From contig NC_086248.1 in assembly GCF_021018805.1 (NCBI RefSeq), positions 28,714,922 to 28,778,921 of the forward strand: a DNA stretch of 64,000 bases. Direction: 5' to 3'. Both the position numbers and the translations under genes were made by a program. Under the pieces are notes generated by a model. That model was not told where the DNA came from. It ran no database searches and was given only the letters and a program-made list of their open reading frames with translations. Positions 52,601 to 64,000 of this stretch are shown here, in pieces. The stretch's first letter is position 1. Every line of letters begins with the position of its first letter. The DNA comes from Prinia subflava. Its lineage: Eukaryota > Chordata > Aves > Passeriformes > Cisticolidae.

Positions 52601-55600
52601 TATGCACTCAACAGTACTTATGTGATCGTAGGCACGGGCAGGCGTATTAGCACATCACAGAGCTTCTGAGGAGGACTGATCAGACATCTGGTTAATATCC
52701 TGTACATCTCATATACATGGATTAAAACTGGCTTTGCTACCTTGACATCAAAGTGGCTTGGAGTGTGCTCCTTCAGTTCAAAATGTTTTGATTTTAATGA
52801 AGAGAACACTCAATACAGTCTTTTGGAATGGTTTTTGTTTTGAAAATGTACACTGTGTGTTGTGCTCACTAAATGAAATTACTTTGAAGTGAAGTATTGC
52901 ATTCCCAGACACTTGGATGCAGAGGGAAGTTAGAAGGTTTGAATGTGGAGGAAGAAGCTGGTCTGGGAAACATATCTCCAGGATAGGTGATTTATCTCTT
53001 TTTATTGGGGAAAAAAAATGGACAAAGAAGTAGGTACCTGTGAAGAGACTTGCATCTTTACCTTTGCGGAAGAAGGACAAATGGTTCTTTGAAGGGAACT
53101 ATGGTTAGTGTAGTGTGAGCAGAAATGGAAAAGAGATGCAAGAAGACAAACACTATAAAAATTATAAAATTAGGAACTTGCAAAGACAAGCAATTGAAGC
53201 ATTTATTAAAGGGGAGGAAAGTGTCACCCTACTTATAAGAACAAGAAGGAAAGGACTTCACAAATTATTTGTCATGTAAAGAACTGGAATTCTCTTTCCA
53301 GCTTCATATCTTCTTTATTTTTCTGTCTCAGATGCTGCTGTGAGATCTTTGTGTGTAGTAAGTTGGTTGTATGACCAAAATAATCCTTCTGTATTCATTT
53401 GTGAGAGCTCTTAATACATGCAAAGACGGTCAACTCTGACCTGTGTTTCCTTGGCCAAAACACTGACAGGGTACTTAAGGAAGAAAATACTGTTACAGCT
53501 GAGAAAATAAAGGGATATGTTAAAGATAGTGAAGTGCAAAGAAAAAGTAAAGCTTGGTAAAGATGAAGAGGAGAAAAAAAGCCTATTTTAAAAAAGTGGG
53601 ATATATGGCAGAAATGGGGAGAAAACAAAATGAAGGTATTAAGAAGAATGAGATATAAATAGCAGGGAAGAAACCAGGTCTAAAATAATAATGATAATAA
53701 TAAAATCCCCAAACCAGGAAAGGAGAGAAAAAATACAAAGTTAAAATTGTCAATCTCATCAATAAACTACCAGAGCATCTGGCAGAACAAAAGCAGAATG
53801 GTATGAAGTCATACTGATTTATGCCATGAGAAGTAAAAAAAAAGAGAGAACGAAAATAGAGAGACGAGCACCACAGGATTTTCTTCTTTGTCATGTTTCC
53901 ACATTGCATTTATTTCAGCATTCTGTATCTCAGATTTCTACCCTTCCCATTCCTCATTTCGTTCTTCAATAAGCTGTGGAGACAGCTCTTGCCAGTTTTG
54001 TGACTCTCAGTAAAATGAAGTCTAGCCATACAACAACCCTGTCTTTCTTTCACTTGAGTGAGTAGGTCTCAGAGTCTGCTGACTCCAGAAATTACTGCAG
54101 CTTATTTTCAGGTTATCTTACAGAAGTGGGGATAGAATCAGGTAGAGGTTATTGTAGTAACTGAAGATGTGAAGAACTGAAATTTTAGTCAGTCTTATAA
54201 AGTTCATCATGTATTGCAGATTTCATATTATCATTGTCTATTTAACAGGTGCTACATTTTCCCACAAAGCATTCAGACACACAAAGCAAGTGGTCTTAGT
54301 CGACTAAGTAAATAAATATGCAGGCTGGCCTATAAAAATAGGGAGCAGCAGGCCACAATAATTTGTCAGAATACTTTAAAATGAGATCTTTGAAGTTATG
54401 TTTATGCTGTGTGTTGGTGTACTAAATTTGCTAGCATGTTTTAAAGACTTAAAATTTCCACATTAAATTCACTTTTTCATGAAAAACAAAAATCATTGCT
54501 GGCTTTATGTCTAGCTCATGTTATGAACTAATAGCCAACAATCTTCTATTTAAAAACTAGAGTGTTTTTTCAGTTCTGTACACCCAAAAGGCATTTTAAA
54601 TCAAAAACGTCTATCTACATTCCACCTTTATGTCTCTGAGGACCAAAAAAGATTTGTCTTTACTTTTGTTCTGGGAAAAATCTTCCTCAGGCCAAGATCT
54701 TGTATGTCAAATCTCATTTCAGAGTGAGTTATAAACTGCTGATAATAAGACCTTATATTAATGGAAGTTTGGTTATAGCCCTAAGTATAATATGGTATCT
54801 CTGGTTTCAATTATGCTTTGCACAATGCAATATATCTTTAGGAGTATCTGATGTAATTAATCAGATAGTGGTCTCATGCAGAATAGAGTAAGGAGAAAAA
54901 CAGGCATTTGTCATTTTACAGACATGGAGAGGGATTTTATTAGTCTTTTAGTAGGAGTAGCTTTTCCTGGTGCCAGTGGATTAGTGTGTGCTGGTGTATG
55001 GAAATTATTCTTCGAAATTCTATTTTTATCCCTCAGCAGAGTTTACAGTTGTTCTGGAATTACACAGAGAAGCTGTACATGATTAGCACAAAGTAAAATT
55101 GATTTAAAATCAATTACTACCACAAATCTCTTTTCACAGAGTTTTATCTTGGCTCTGGCATGAAGGGTGGGGGTTTTTTTCTACATAAAATGGGTTTTAT
55201 CAATTAAGATTAAAGAGCCTTAGAAATTAGAGATGGAAAAATTCTTATCAGTCACGTTTTCTATCAATGCAAGAATACTTTCTACAATATATTTTTCTAA
55301 AACAGAGTCAAACTTCGCTTTCAAGACTAGAATGAAGGGCTTCCTCTGTTTTCCCTTAGCAATTATTGCATAGTTACATAAACATACTTTTTTTCCAATA
55401 CCAATTCTGATTTTTTCCAGGTTTTTCCCATACCAGTTTTGTTTATCAGTGTTTATATCCTTCTAAGGTTGCTGGACAAGCTTCTGTGTTTGCTTGTTCC
55501 AGAGACAAAGTTACACAAATCTGCATCACTCTTGAATCCTTTCCTCCTAAAAGTACTTTTTGCTGCTAGTCTTCTCCAAAATTTCCCCAGGTTACAGGCA

Positions 55601-56721
55601 TGATTTGTCTTCTTCCAATGTAGAGCAGCAATGCAGAACTGTCCCTGGAGTTACAAAGAGGTCTATCACACCCTTGTCTGCTTAAATTGATCTCTTTTTT
55701 TGTAGCATTTGTACATGGGTTGAGGCCTACCCGTAGTCCTTATTTTTTTCAGAATTATACCAGCCAACTCCCAGCCACTGACTAACTGGATGGATCTTCA
55801 GTTTTTTATACAGTCCCTTTATTACTGACCCTTGCAATTCTCGAGCTCTTCACCTTGCAGTGAGGAGTGAATAGGAAACTATTGTTCATATTTCCTATAA
55901 TATCAAAAAGAGAAACATCAAATGAAATGTCAAAGGGATAAACAACATCATTTCCTTTGTCATGTTTTACACGTTTAAATTGTGGCATTCACTACCCAAG
56001 GACATTTTAGATTTCAGAATAAGTTCCTCCCAAGGAAATTCTTAAACTACTGAAGACTTACAGAAGGTATTGCAGTAGAAATGTCATTTTATACTTGCTC
56101 TTCTCTATGTCATTCCTGAAACATCATAGCAGAACCTGGTCAAATACAAAATAATAAATGAGTCAAATCGTAGATAATATCCTTTACAGTTTTTGTTACT
56201 TGTATTCTTTTGACATTAATACTCAAGTGAATCTCGAACTGATCCTTGGGAAAACCCCACCAGCTTCCAGTGTAATTTTTCTGTTGCTAAAATAATTCTT
56301 AGTTTTGCAGGTGCATAAATTTTTTGAAAAGAAACATATTGGTGTGACCAGTTTAGCAGCTCATTTGACACAAGGAAATTTCCCCCCTTACTCCACTCAG
56401 TTGCCTTTTGTCATTTTAATGTGTAGAATGAGCTAGATGGTTGATTTCAGAAAGCATTTAGGTATGTGTGGAAAACTCCATTTTCCTCAGCCAAAAAAAC
56501 CATAGCAAACTTCAGATAAGAAGCAAAGAATATTTGCAGTCATAATTAATGTAATTATTTTCATGGCTTTTATATATCATACAGAAACTAGAACAATTGA
56601 GTAAAATTTCAATGTCCAATTGAGACAGAAGGGAAACTCCTTCATCCTTGTAAGTTTCCCAATGACTTCATGCTTCTGAATACTTTCTCTCTCTCAAAAA
56701 ATAACACTGCTGTCATTTCAG

Positions 56722-57020
56722 GACAACGGTGTAGCAGCCAGGAGGACCTGATCGTGTACCTAGTGGTGTCAGTGACAATATTGCAAATAAGCTTCCATGG
56801 TTCAGGATCACATTCATAACCAGCATCCTCTGGGTTTCAAAACTTGCAGAACTGTGCTGCTCCTGTGGCAGTTACACACGTTTTATGTTTTAGGAGAATT
56901 AGCTCAGGCAGCACTTGTGATGTATTTCATTGTATGAGGCCGTGCAAATAAAGCGAGGCTCAAGCACAGAACAAATGTTCCTTATTGTGTAAGTTTAAAA
57001 TAAATGTGTTTGTGATAGGT
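56722..57020 (+). other. ADGRB3: Candidate alternative last exon with polyadenylation signals
   Basis: A possible acceptor (gctgtcatttcag) ends at 56721. In phase 0 the frame gives DNGVAARRT and stops at TGA 56749-56751. AATAAA hexamers follow at 56947-56952 and 56999-57004, each with T/G-rich sequence downstream (ttattgtgt; tgtgtttgtg). If used, it would make a receptor without the microexon and PDZ-binding end. The pyrimidine tract is interrupted by an A-run. The case rests only on arrangement. Confidence 0.2.
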
Positions 57021-58966
57021 TCTTTTGAGCCCCAGAAAAAGCCTCACTGAGAAAAACCTGTGGTATATGACCTGTTTGGTCATAACTGGTGTGAACTAAC
57101 AGCAAAATTGCAATACTCGCCTCTGTCTGAGAGTAGCACAACTGAATATTCTGCAGTCTATTAAATATGTATTTTCACCATGTAAACAGTGATAGAGTTG
57201 TCTGTGTGCAAAACCTTATAATCCAGCTATGCCAGGAGTATGTTCACTGCAGTCAAGCACACTTAAAGCAATATACAATGTTTCAATTTTACAAATCACT
57301 GTACCTAGCAAACTGCACATTTTTTTCCTAAATTTGCTATATTTTTACTTAGGGTTCAATGGTGTCAGGTTTATTACTGAACTCTAACTTAATAATAGTT
57401 TTTTCAAACATTTTTCAAAGTTACTCCTGTAAGCTTCCCTGCATTAGCTGTTGTACATGTTTCTTATTTTGTAACCACTGAGCCTTTTCAGTGGTAGATG
57501 TGGTCGAACTGTACCTTAAAAGTAGATCATTCCTCATCACAAATGCATAGATTCTCTTTAAGTCAGGCCTTGGTGATTAAAGATAGCTTCTCCAAAGCTT
57601 GTTTTGTTGGTTGTTTTAACTTAGACTGTGCTTTTATAGAGCCTCAGAGCCCTTTAGGCAACAGTGTCGGCAGCGTTGCAGTAATATTCCCTCTATTTTT
57701 GTGGACTGGAGCATTAAAATTTACTACAGAACCAGACAACCTGTCACAAAGTGGTATAATCAAGGGCTCAGAGACCAAACATCTTCTGCTTTTTACAGCT
57801 GGAAGACTTGTAAAATCATTCCTTTCAATTTCAGGAAAACAAAGCAGTTCACTGAAACCTGCAGGTTTGTTAAACCAAATAAAATCAAAATCAGAAACAT
57901 TCTTCCTCTTGATTTAGTTTGATTCTTCTTCACTGAAGAAATGAAGTGCAGTGTGAAAAGGCTCCTTCACCATGACGTAAAGTCATCATAGCCTATCATA
58001 AAAATCCAGGTTAAACTTCAGCAGCAAGCCTTTTGGCATTTGGGAATACTTTTTTCTTCTTTAACCCTCCTTCCTGAAGATGAATGTATCCGTTTTTTCA
58101 TTCTCAAGTTTTTTGCATTCTTTTCAGCTCTCACAACCTAGCTTCTTCTTTTTACATCTCTTTAATCTATTGCAAGCCATTTAATTTCCAACTTTAAAAG
58201 AAAAAAGATATTTTTATCCCTTCTTTATAATATTTCTGCTTCTTTTTGATATAATTTGACTTTATAATTGGTTTCTTTTTGAATCTAAAAAAATTCTGTG
58301 CTAAATTATTTGTGACATGTCTAAACAATCATATTCTGTTGCATTTTATACAAGTGATTACTTCACTAGTAAATCATTCTTGCTTTATATCAGATGCTTT
58401 GAATCAGATTTGTCATATGTTTAAAGCAAAGTCATTGCTTTCTTCATTCAGATTGTCATTGCAAACAAACAAGCTGAAGCTATGGCTTCGGCTTGATTTT
58501 GCTGTCATTTATTCCATTAAAATCAATGGAGTTGTACCAATGTAAGCCTGGTGTAGGAAAGAATCAATTTCTGTAAAACTATAAAAAGTCTAAATCATAG
58601 ATATGTATAGCTACCTGTGTAAAAATATATGAATATGATGATAATTTTCAAATACCACAGAAAGTATAGAAATATTTTATACACCAACAGGTTCAATTGC
58701 ATGAATTCAAATAAAATGCACATTGTGCATCCCAGTGAAATGCAGTCTGGTTTATTTCACAGAAAATATGATGAAACTGGTCTAATAAACTATGCAGAGT
58801 CACACATTAATCTTAAATTACCAAGATAAAATCTATATCTTCTTACAAAATACCTAATATATTTACCTGATAGGAAAACAAGAATGTTATTTAGACTCAT
58901 TAATATGATTTGAATAGTCCCCTTGTTAATAAAACCTCTTTTTTCTTTTTTTTTACTGCTTAATAG

Positions 58967-59002
58967 AGAAGAAAATCACGTTATTCGGACCTTGACTTTG
59001 AA
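58967..59002 (+). CDS. ADGRB3: ADGRB3 microexon (36 bp)
   Basis: The acceptor is ttttttttactgcttaatag ending at 58966, and the donor is gtaagt at 59003. The exon is phase 0-0 and encodes RRKSRYSDLDFE, which continues the SSLE of the 644 bp exon and is conserved in BAI1-3. In the known protein it precedes KVMHTRKRH, the helical region that binds ELMO, which is not found in the rest of the window. A TGC lies in the polypyrimidine region close to the acceptor, as in microexons controlled by the neural factor SRRM4 (inference). Confidence 0.95.
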
Positions 59003-60239
59003 GTAAGTTTTACTGAATTATTCCTGAATATTAAAAGTATTTTCCTAAAAGTAAATGTGAAGTGTTCATTTTAGCAGATTTTGGCCTTCTGGCATAGTAG
59101 ATGCAATAGGGTTGTTCAATTGGTACTGTACAGAACATGATGAACAATTCATTAAAACTACTTTGGTGCAACTTGTTTGCAAAATATTCTGAGATCAAAC
59201 TGTCATATTGCAATATTAACCATCATGATTTCAGTTTTTAAATTCTTTGCCTCTTCATTTTCATCTGGGTTTGTTTTCCTTTTTTTTATTTTATTCTTTT
59301 TTCTGGCTATCTACTTACTGAAAAAGCGTGACACTTTTATAGGACAGGCTAAATCACAGAAGTTTGCTTTGCTCAAGAGATTTTCAATAATTTCTTTTAT
59401 CTTTCTTCAATACTACTTTACTGAAATATGACTTTCACATTCAAATAGTGATTATGAATGTGTTACATTTTAAATGATGTAGTGCTGCAGGTGTCAAAGC
59501 CTATGGATCACATACTGTAGAAAAAATAAAGTTCATATAAGATCCTTTAGGTTGGATATGCATAATTTCCAACTTAGATCCTGTTGAGTGAGAAGGTTTA
59601 GTTGTGTTTATTAATGACCATTTTGTTCTATCTCAGTCAATATTATTACGTCTCTCAGAGATTTTTTTTGAAGTGGTTTTTTTCTCTGATTTCTACCAGA
59701 AGGAATACAGCAGATAATTTTCAAGGCACTGTTCGTAATTTGGGTTTTCACATGGGTTGTCTATTCATGCATAGAAGTAGTTTGATATAATTCATTATGT
59801 GTGTGTCCAAAGAAGCTGAACAGTTATATTTGTATGGAACCTACAGATCGTGGGCTAAAATTTGAAAGCCTGTGATCAGCACATATCAACCATACCAAAA
59901 ACTCCCCTGTTTGCAATTACCCTAAATATGCTTTAGGATAAATGCATAGAAAGGAAGAAAAAAAACATGAAACAATAACAAAATTCTGATGAGCAAGCGA
60001 CTCTAAAATTAAATTCAATCAGAAGTTTTGTAACTGTAGTGATATAAAGAATTCTAAAATTTACTGGTTTTGTCATTGAAAAATAGAAATATCACAATGA
60101 GACCATTCTCTGTGGCAACAGATATTGAAACATTCCTTCTGGCACTCCGGAACATAATCCAACACCAAATAAACACCAACAACGTGGTACACATTGTAGT
60201 CTCAAGAAGCAGAATTCCCATGACATATTTTCTCTTGAC

Positions 60240-61120
60240 TCACATGGTTTCACACACTCACAAAATGGGTCATGTTGGGGGGGACCATAGTGGGTCATGT
60301 GGTCCAACTTCCCAAGCAGGGCCATCCCAGAGCACATGGCACAGGACTATGTCCAGATGGCTCTTGAGCAGCTCCAGTGAGGGAGACTCCACAACCTCTG
60401 TGGGCATAGTCTGTGCCAGTGCAAGGTCACCTGCACAGCAAAGAAATTCTTCCTCATGTTCAGGTGGAACTTCCTGAGCATCACTTTCTGTCCTTTACCT
60501 CTTGACCCTGGCACCACCAAGAAGAGCCTGGAAACTTCCTCAGCTCCACCTTTTAGATACTGATAGACAGTGATAAGGTCCACACTCAGGTGTCTCTTTT
60601 CAAGGCTGATCAGGCCCAATTCCCTCAATCTTTCCTCAAAAGATAGATGCTCCAACCCCTTAGTCATCTTTCTTGTCCTCCACTGGATCCATTCCAGAAG
60701 CTCCAGGTCTCTCTTGTACTGAGGAGCCCAGAACTGGACACAGCACTCCACATGTGGCCTCACCAGGGCTGAGTAGAGGGGCAGGATCACATCCCTAGAC
60801 CTGCTGGCATTGCTCTTCTTAATGCACCCCAGGATAACATTGGCCCTCTTGGCCACCAGGGCACTGCTGGCTCATGGAGAGCTGGTTGTCCATCAGGATC
60901 TGCAGATCCTCCTCTGCAGAGCTGCTCTCCAGCAGGTCAGCACCCAGCCTGTCCTGGTGTAGGGGATTATTCTTCCCCAGGACCCTGCACTTTCCTCTGT
61001 TGAGTTTCAGATAGTTCTCTGGCCATCTCTCCAACCTGTCCTGGTCCTTCTGAAGGGCTTCACAGCCCTCTGAGGTATCAGCCACTTCTCCCAGCTTTGT
61101 GGTGTTGTTTATTGACACCT
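60240..61120 (-). mobile_element. CR1 LINE, 5'-truncated, about 880 bp, antisense to the gene
   Basis: Reads as CR1 on the - strand, with its 3' end on the left (tcatgtggtccaacttccc near 60295). Characteristic blocks follow leftward to rightward: gagggagactccacaacctc, ttcttcctcatgttcaggtg, gcccagaactggacacagca, and cagagctgctctccagcagg. It is the largest CR1 copy in the window and less diverged than the one at 39550. The 5' end is truncated near 61120, as usual for CR1. Boundaries are approximate to about 10 bp. Confidence 0.95.
60347..61118 (-). pseudogene. CR1 ORF2 C-terminal remnant, frameshifted
   Basis: Two overlapping - strand frames cover the end of the CR1 reverse-transcriptase protein. 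The first (61118-60819) has LNRGKCRVLGKNNP and LGADLLESSSAEEDLQ; the second (60856-60347) has ANVILGCIKKS, LPLYSALVRPHVE, QYKRDLELLEW and EERLRELGL. The frame changes near 60860, where the CR1 sequence I remember has two more bases in the gcac/tgctgg block, so a 2 bp deletion is the likely cause. There is no catalytic part and no function is expected. Confidence 0.88.
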
Positions 61121-62125
61121 TTTTCTTAACTTGTTTGCAATACTGCTGTTCCGTGGCCTAGCGTTTTTAGAATTACTATTAAAATGCAGGAAAATATATT
61201 TTTTGTAAAAAGGAAAGGATGGGGCCACTGGGACTGAGTGCTGAGGAACTGAGAGCATCAGCAATACTGTGCCAGTTGCTGTTGTATTTTACAAGTATTG
61301 GTGCAGACTAACTCCATCTCACCCCTCAGCCTTATGATCCTTCTGATTAAGTCTGTGGGCTTTCCTGTATCCTTACACATAGAATGGCTGTCTAAGGTAA
61401 AACAAAATAAAAAAGCCAAAAAATGTTGAGATAGTGTGGTGTGGCCAAAATGCTGCTCTTTGGATACCCCAAAGCAGCTTGACTGCATAGTGGAATACAG
61501 GTCTGGAGGTAAGAGCGAGCCAAAGGCATTGAACATACTACTTAAATGTTTAACACTTTCTCTGCTGTGTCTGTGACCAGTGCCAGCTGGCACTCTCTGA
61601 GACAATGCCCTTCCATATATCTGAGGATACCAAATCATAGAATGACATGGATGTGGTTCTGAAGATAACAAATGTTAAGTATGCAGTGTGGACAAGGGTG
61701 GGACAAGGGTGTCTGTCCTTTTCCTTTTAACACTCTCTCTGCAGTCTCTATACCCTCAGCCTTCCACACATGTGTCTCTATATACATTCAAGACAAATAC
61801 TCGGGCTATGTCTATCTTAATAAATTAGACCTTTGAGGAAATATTTCTGGGTGCCAAAAATGCCAGCTTTTAAAAGGATTAATTTTTAGAAAGAATTTCA
61901 CTGTTTTATTCTGGACCACCCTTGTCTCTCCAAGTTGTTCTTGAGTGTCATTAAGGGACTCAGTTCAATCTGGGTTCCATTCACAACAGACAATTTGGTT
62001 TTAGACTTTTTATTTGGGAAACTAAGAGAATTTAATAGAATTTAGTAGTCATAGAGAACATTCCATGTTAGATGTTGCCAGAGAATATTCTTGGACATGT
62101 TTGACTTACTACATGGTCTCATACT

Positions 62126-62262
62126 TAAAAACCAAACCAAACCAAACCAAACCAAAACCAAAACCAAAACCAAAACCAAAACCAAAACCAAAAACAAAAA
62201 CAAAAACAAAAACAAAAACAAAAACAACAAACAAACAAAAAAAACCAACCAAACAAAAAAAA
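62126..62262. repeat. Graded A/C-rich tandem repeat
   Basis: The unit changes along the array: AAACC pentamers first, then AAAACC hexamers, then AAAAAC hexamers, then a looser ACAAAC/poly-A tail. The Lys/Pro/Thr-rich and Leu/Val-rich frames through it are artefacts of the repeat. Confidence 0.95.
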
Positions 62263-62562
62263 CTATTTTAGTGGCTTCCAACTGAACATTCACCTTAATA
62301 TAAGTTGAAGAAAAACAATAAAAAGTGATGTGAACACAGCTAGACTAAGACTACATAACACCACAAAATACTCTCTGTCTCTGTTATCCTCAATACATAT
62401 AGAAATATGTGTAGTTTTAAGTGCCTTTGCAATGGATTATAAATAAAGTCCTGTGACCACGTGGGTTCTGTTATAGAAAGTGTGCCTCAGTCAAAAGAAA
62501 GGGAGAGAAAAGGATGACATCAAAACTGGCAAGCACTTACCATAGATCTCAAGCTGGTTAGA

Positions 62563-62575
62563 GGGGGGGGGGGGG
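62563..62575. repeat. G13 homopolymer
   Basis: Thirteen consecutive G residues, rare in this AT-rich window and prone to length error in sequencing. Confidence 0.9.
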
Positions 62576-62654
62576 CTCAAAACTGGGCACCTGTACCTTG
62601 TTTGTCCTTTTTAAATAGCTTACCATTACATTCTTAAATTATCCCTTCATGCAG

Positions 62655-62703
62655 GAAAAAAAAAAAACAAACCAAAATAAAACAAACAAACAAAAAAACC
62701 CCC
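62655..62703. repeat. A/C-rich tract
   Basis: An A12 run followed by mixed ACAAAC and AAAACCCCC units, of the same type as the tracts near 9895 and 38664. Confidence 0.8.
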
Positions 62704-63884
62704 AGTGTAGCAAACAGAGCTTAGTCTGTCAGCAGGAAGTATTTCTGCTACATAATATACTGTCTACGGTTATATTTTGTAAAAAATAACTAATCTAGTT
62801 GAACTTTGAAGTCTGCTAAATGAACAGTCAACACAGAACAACTTTACAGCTCTTTTCTTGCTATTAATAAAGATAAGTTTGGACTCATTCATGCAGTCTG
62901 GTGTCCAAAACATGAGCAAAATTATTAATCTGGACATTTTGGATGCTTGCTGCCACCGACTGTGCTAACCCCAGCTAAGTGCCATCCAACTCGTGTCATT
63001 TTTTTCTCTAGAGCTGGACAGGTAGCTTTTTCATTAAGTCTCAACACTAACAGTTAGCTGTCAGATCAAATAAAATTCATTCTAATTATGTTGAACAGAA
63101 ATACAGATGCTGTAGAAATTCCCAGGAGGCCTTTATAATAGGTGTATGCTGGCAATTACAAAAACGTACAGGAGAGCTGGACAGTACTATTGGCATGTGT
63201 TTTAGGATTCAAGATCACAATTACCTCAAAATTCTATGAGACAGTCTGACTTTTGGATTTCCTCAGTCACCCCACTCTCTCATTTTATCAGCCATTCATT
63301 GGATCAACTCTGTTAACAACATTTATGCCAAATAATTCAGAAAATGCTTTATTACCCTGAACCCCGGATTCAAGTCATATCTAGTTCTGAAGGAGAGCAA
63401 GGATACACAGGACAAGTGTGAATACTAGACTGTCTTCTTTCCATTCCACAGATCAGTAGACTTTCACCAATAAGAATGCACAATTGATCACTGATTGCTG
63501 GAGCTGCATTCTTTCTGAATTTCATCAGCCATAGCTATTTATTATAATACTATTATAACTCACAAAAGTTTAAAACCATCCTCTTACTAACATGAAGACA
63601 TCTCTTGAAGGCAAAGATAAAAAAAAAAATGCCTGCCGGGAAAAATAATTTCCTGTCCCCAAGTTTGGCAAGTGATCATACCTATAACATCTTGAAAAAA
63701 CAGCATGTTTCTATTAGAGGGCTGGGAAGGCATTTCCCAAATTCTGTTGTTTTTAACTTAGCTGCTTTGTACAAGATTTGAGAGAGAACATTTTTAACTG
63801 TGACAATGTAGAAAATTTCCAAAGCAAATTAAATTACCTGGTAGTACTGCTGCTGATGATACTGTTATTTATGAGATTCACCAC

Positions 63885-64000
63885 GAATCATGGAATCGTT
63901 GAATAGCCTAGGCTGAAAGGGGCCTTAAAGATCATATAGAGCCAAGTCCCAGCCACTGGCAGGAACACCTTCCATTAGACCAGGCTGAGCCTCATCCAAT
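63885..64000 (-). mobile_element. CR1 LINE 3' end, running out of the window
   Basis: Begins with gaatcatggaatcgttgaat, the reverse complement of the CR1 3' terminal repeat region. It continues with ggggccttaaagatcatata, cactggcaggaacacc and ttccattagaccaggctgag. The element is on the - strand and continues past 64000. Confidence 0.92.

Larger units (their letters stand above)
49348..58966 (+). other. ADGRB3: ADGRB3 intron (9619 bp) with two candidate alternative exons
   Basis: If spliced as in the recognised transcript, this is one large intron. It contains a candidate cassette exon at 49506-49619, an AATAAA at 49403, an A-rich run near 51113, a purine-rich stretch near 53820-53870, and a candidate terminal exon at 56722-57020. 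An unrecognised open frame of 139 codons at 57498-57917 is overlapped by a second frame and looks like chance. No CR1 or LTR copy was recognised. Confidence 0.85.
59003..64000 (+). other. ADGRB3: Start of the next ADGRB3 intron
   Basis: The donor gtaagt is strong. The exon encoding KVMHTRKRH and the final exons were not found before the window ends, so this intron is at least 4998 bp. It contains CR1 fragments at 60240-61120 and 63885-64000, a graded A/C repeat at 62126-62262, a G13 run, and an A/C tract near 62650. Confidence 0.85.

Noticed and set aside
57498..57917. 139-codon + strand open frame, the longest outside exons and repeats
   Set aside because: No recognisable domain, overlapped by a second open frame, and no splice or promoter context; long AT-rich introns produce such frames by chance.
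61634..61680. aaatcatagaatgacatgg, resembling a CR1 3' end on the - strand
   Set aside because: The match is confined to about 15 bp and the following sequence does not continue as CR1.
62316..62335. aaaagtgatgtgaacacag, considered as the start of the KVMHTRKRH exon
   Set aside because: Translation departs from the expected peptide after the first residues and there is no acceptor in front of it.

Overview
The window is vertebrate nuclear DNA, almost certainly from a bird. It is mostly AT-rich intron and holds the C-terminal half of the seven-transmembrane region and most of the cytoplasmic tail of one gene, the adhesion G-protein-coupled receptor ADGRB3 (BAI3), on the + strand. Bird origin is inferred from three chicken-repeat-1 (CR1) LINE fragments, a decayed solo LTR of the avian ERVL type, and a protein that is nearly the vertebrate BAI3 sequence as I remember it. 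I cannot name the species.

Layout. Positions 1-25895 are the end of a long intron with no exon I can recognise; it carries an 18-19 bp perfect inverted repeat, a GT microsatellite, a 334 bp hexamer tandem array (GATAGA/GATGGA) and the LTR. Ten canonical GT-AG exons lie between 25896 and 59002. They splice into one uninterrupted frame of 1461 bp (487 codons), phase 0 at both ends. The first six (25896-37732) encode TM3 to TM7, including a 99 bp exon in the third intracellular loop. The last four (44687-59002) encode the cytoplasmic tail, including a 644 bp exon and a 36 bp microexon. Upstream exons (CUB, thrombospondin, GAIN/GPS, TM1-2) and the last roughly 100 residues (ELMO-binding RKR helix and PDZ-binding end) lie outside the window. 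All three CR1 fragments are antisense to the gene.

No multi-gene system is present; the most interesting material is possible unannotated transcript structure. (1) Positions 49506-49619 look like an extra 114 bp cassette exon: good acceptor and donor, open in the only usable frame, phase 0-0, and CpG-containing in an AT-rich intron. It would add 38 residues to the tail just before the microexon. (2) The donor after the 644 bp exon is weak (gtcagt) and is followed by an in-frame stop and an AATAAA, a possible short-tail isoform. (3) The 99 bp loop exon is phase-symmetric, and skipping it would give exactly the BAI1-type short loop. (4) A possible alternative last exon with well-placed AATAAA signals lies at 56722-57020. 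These are inferences from sequence and need transcript data.
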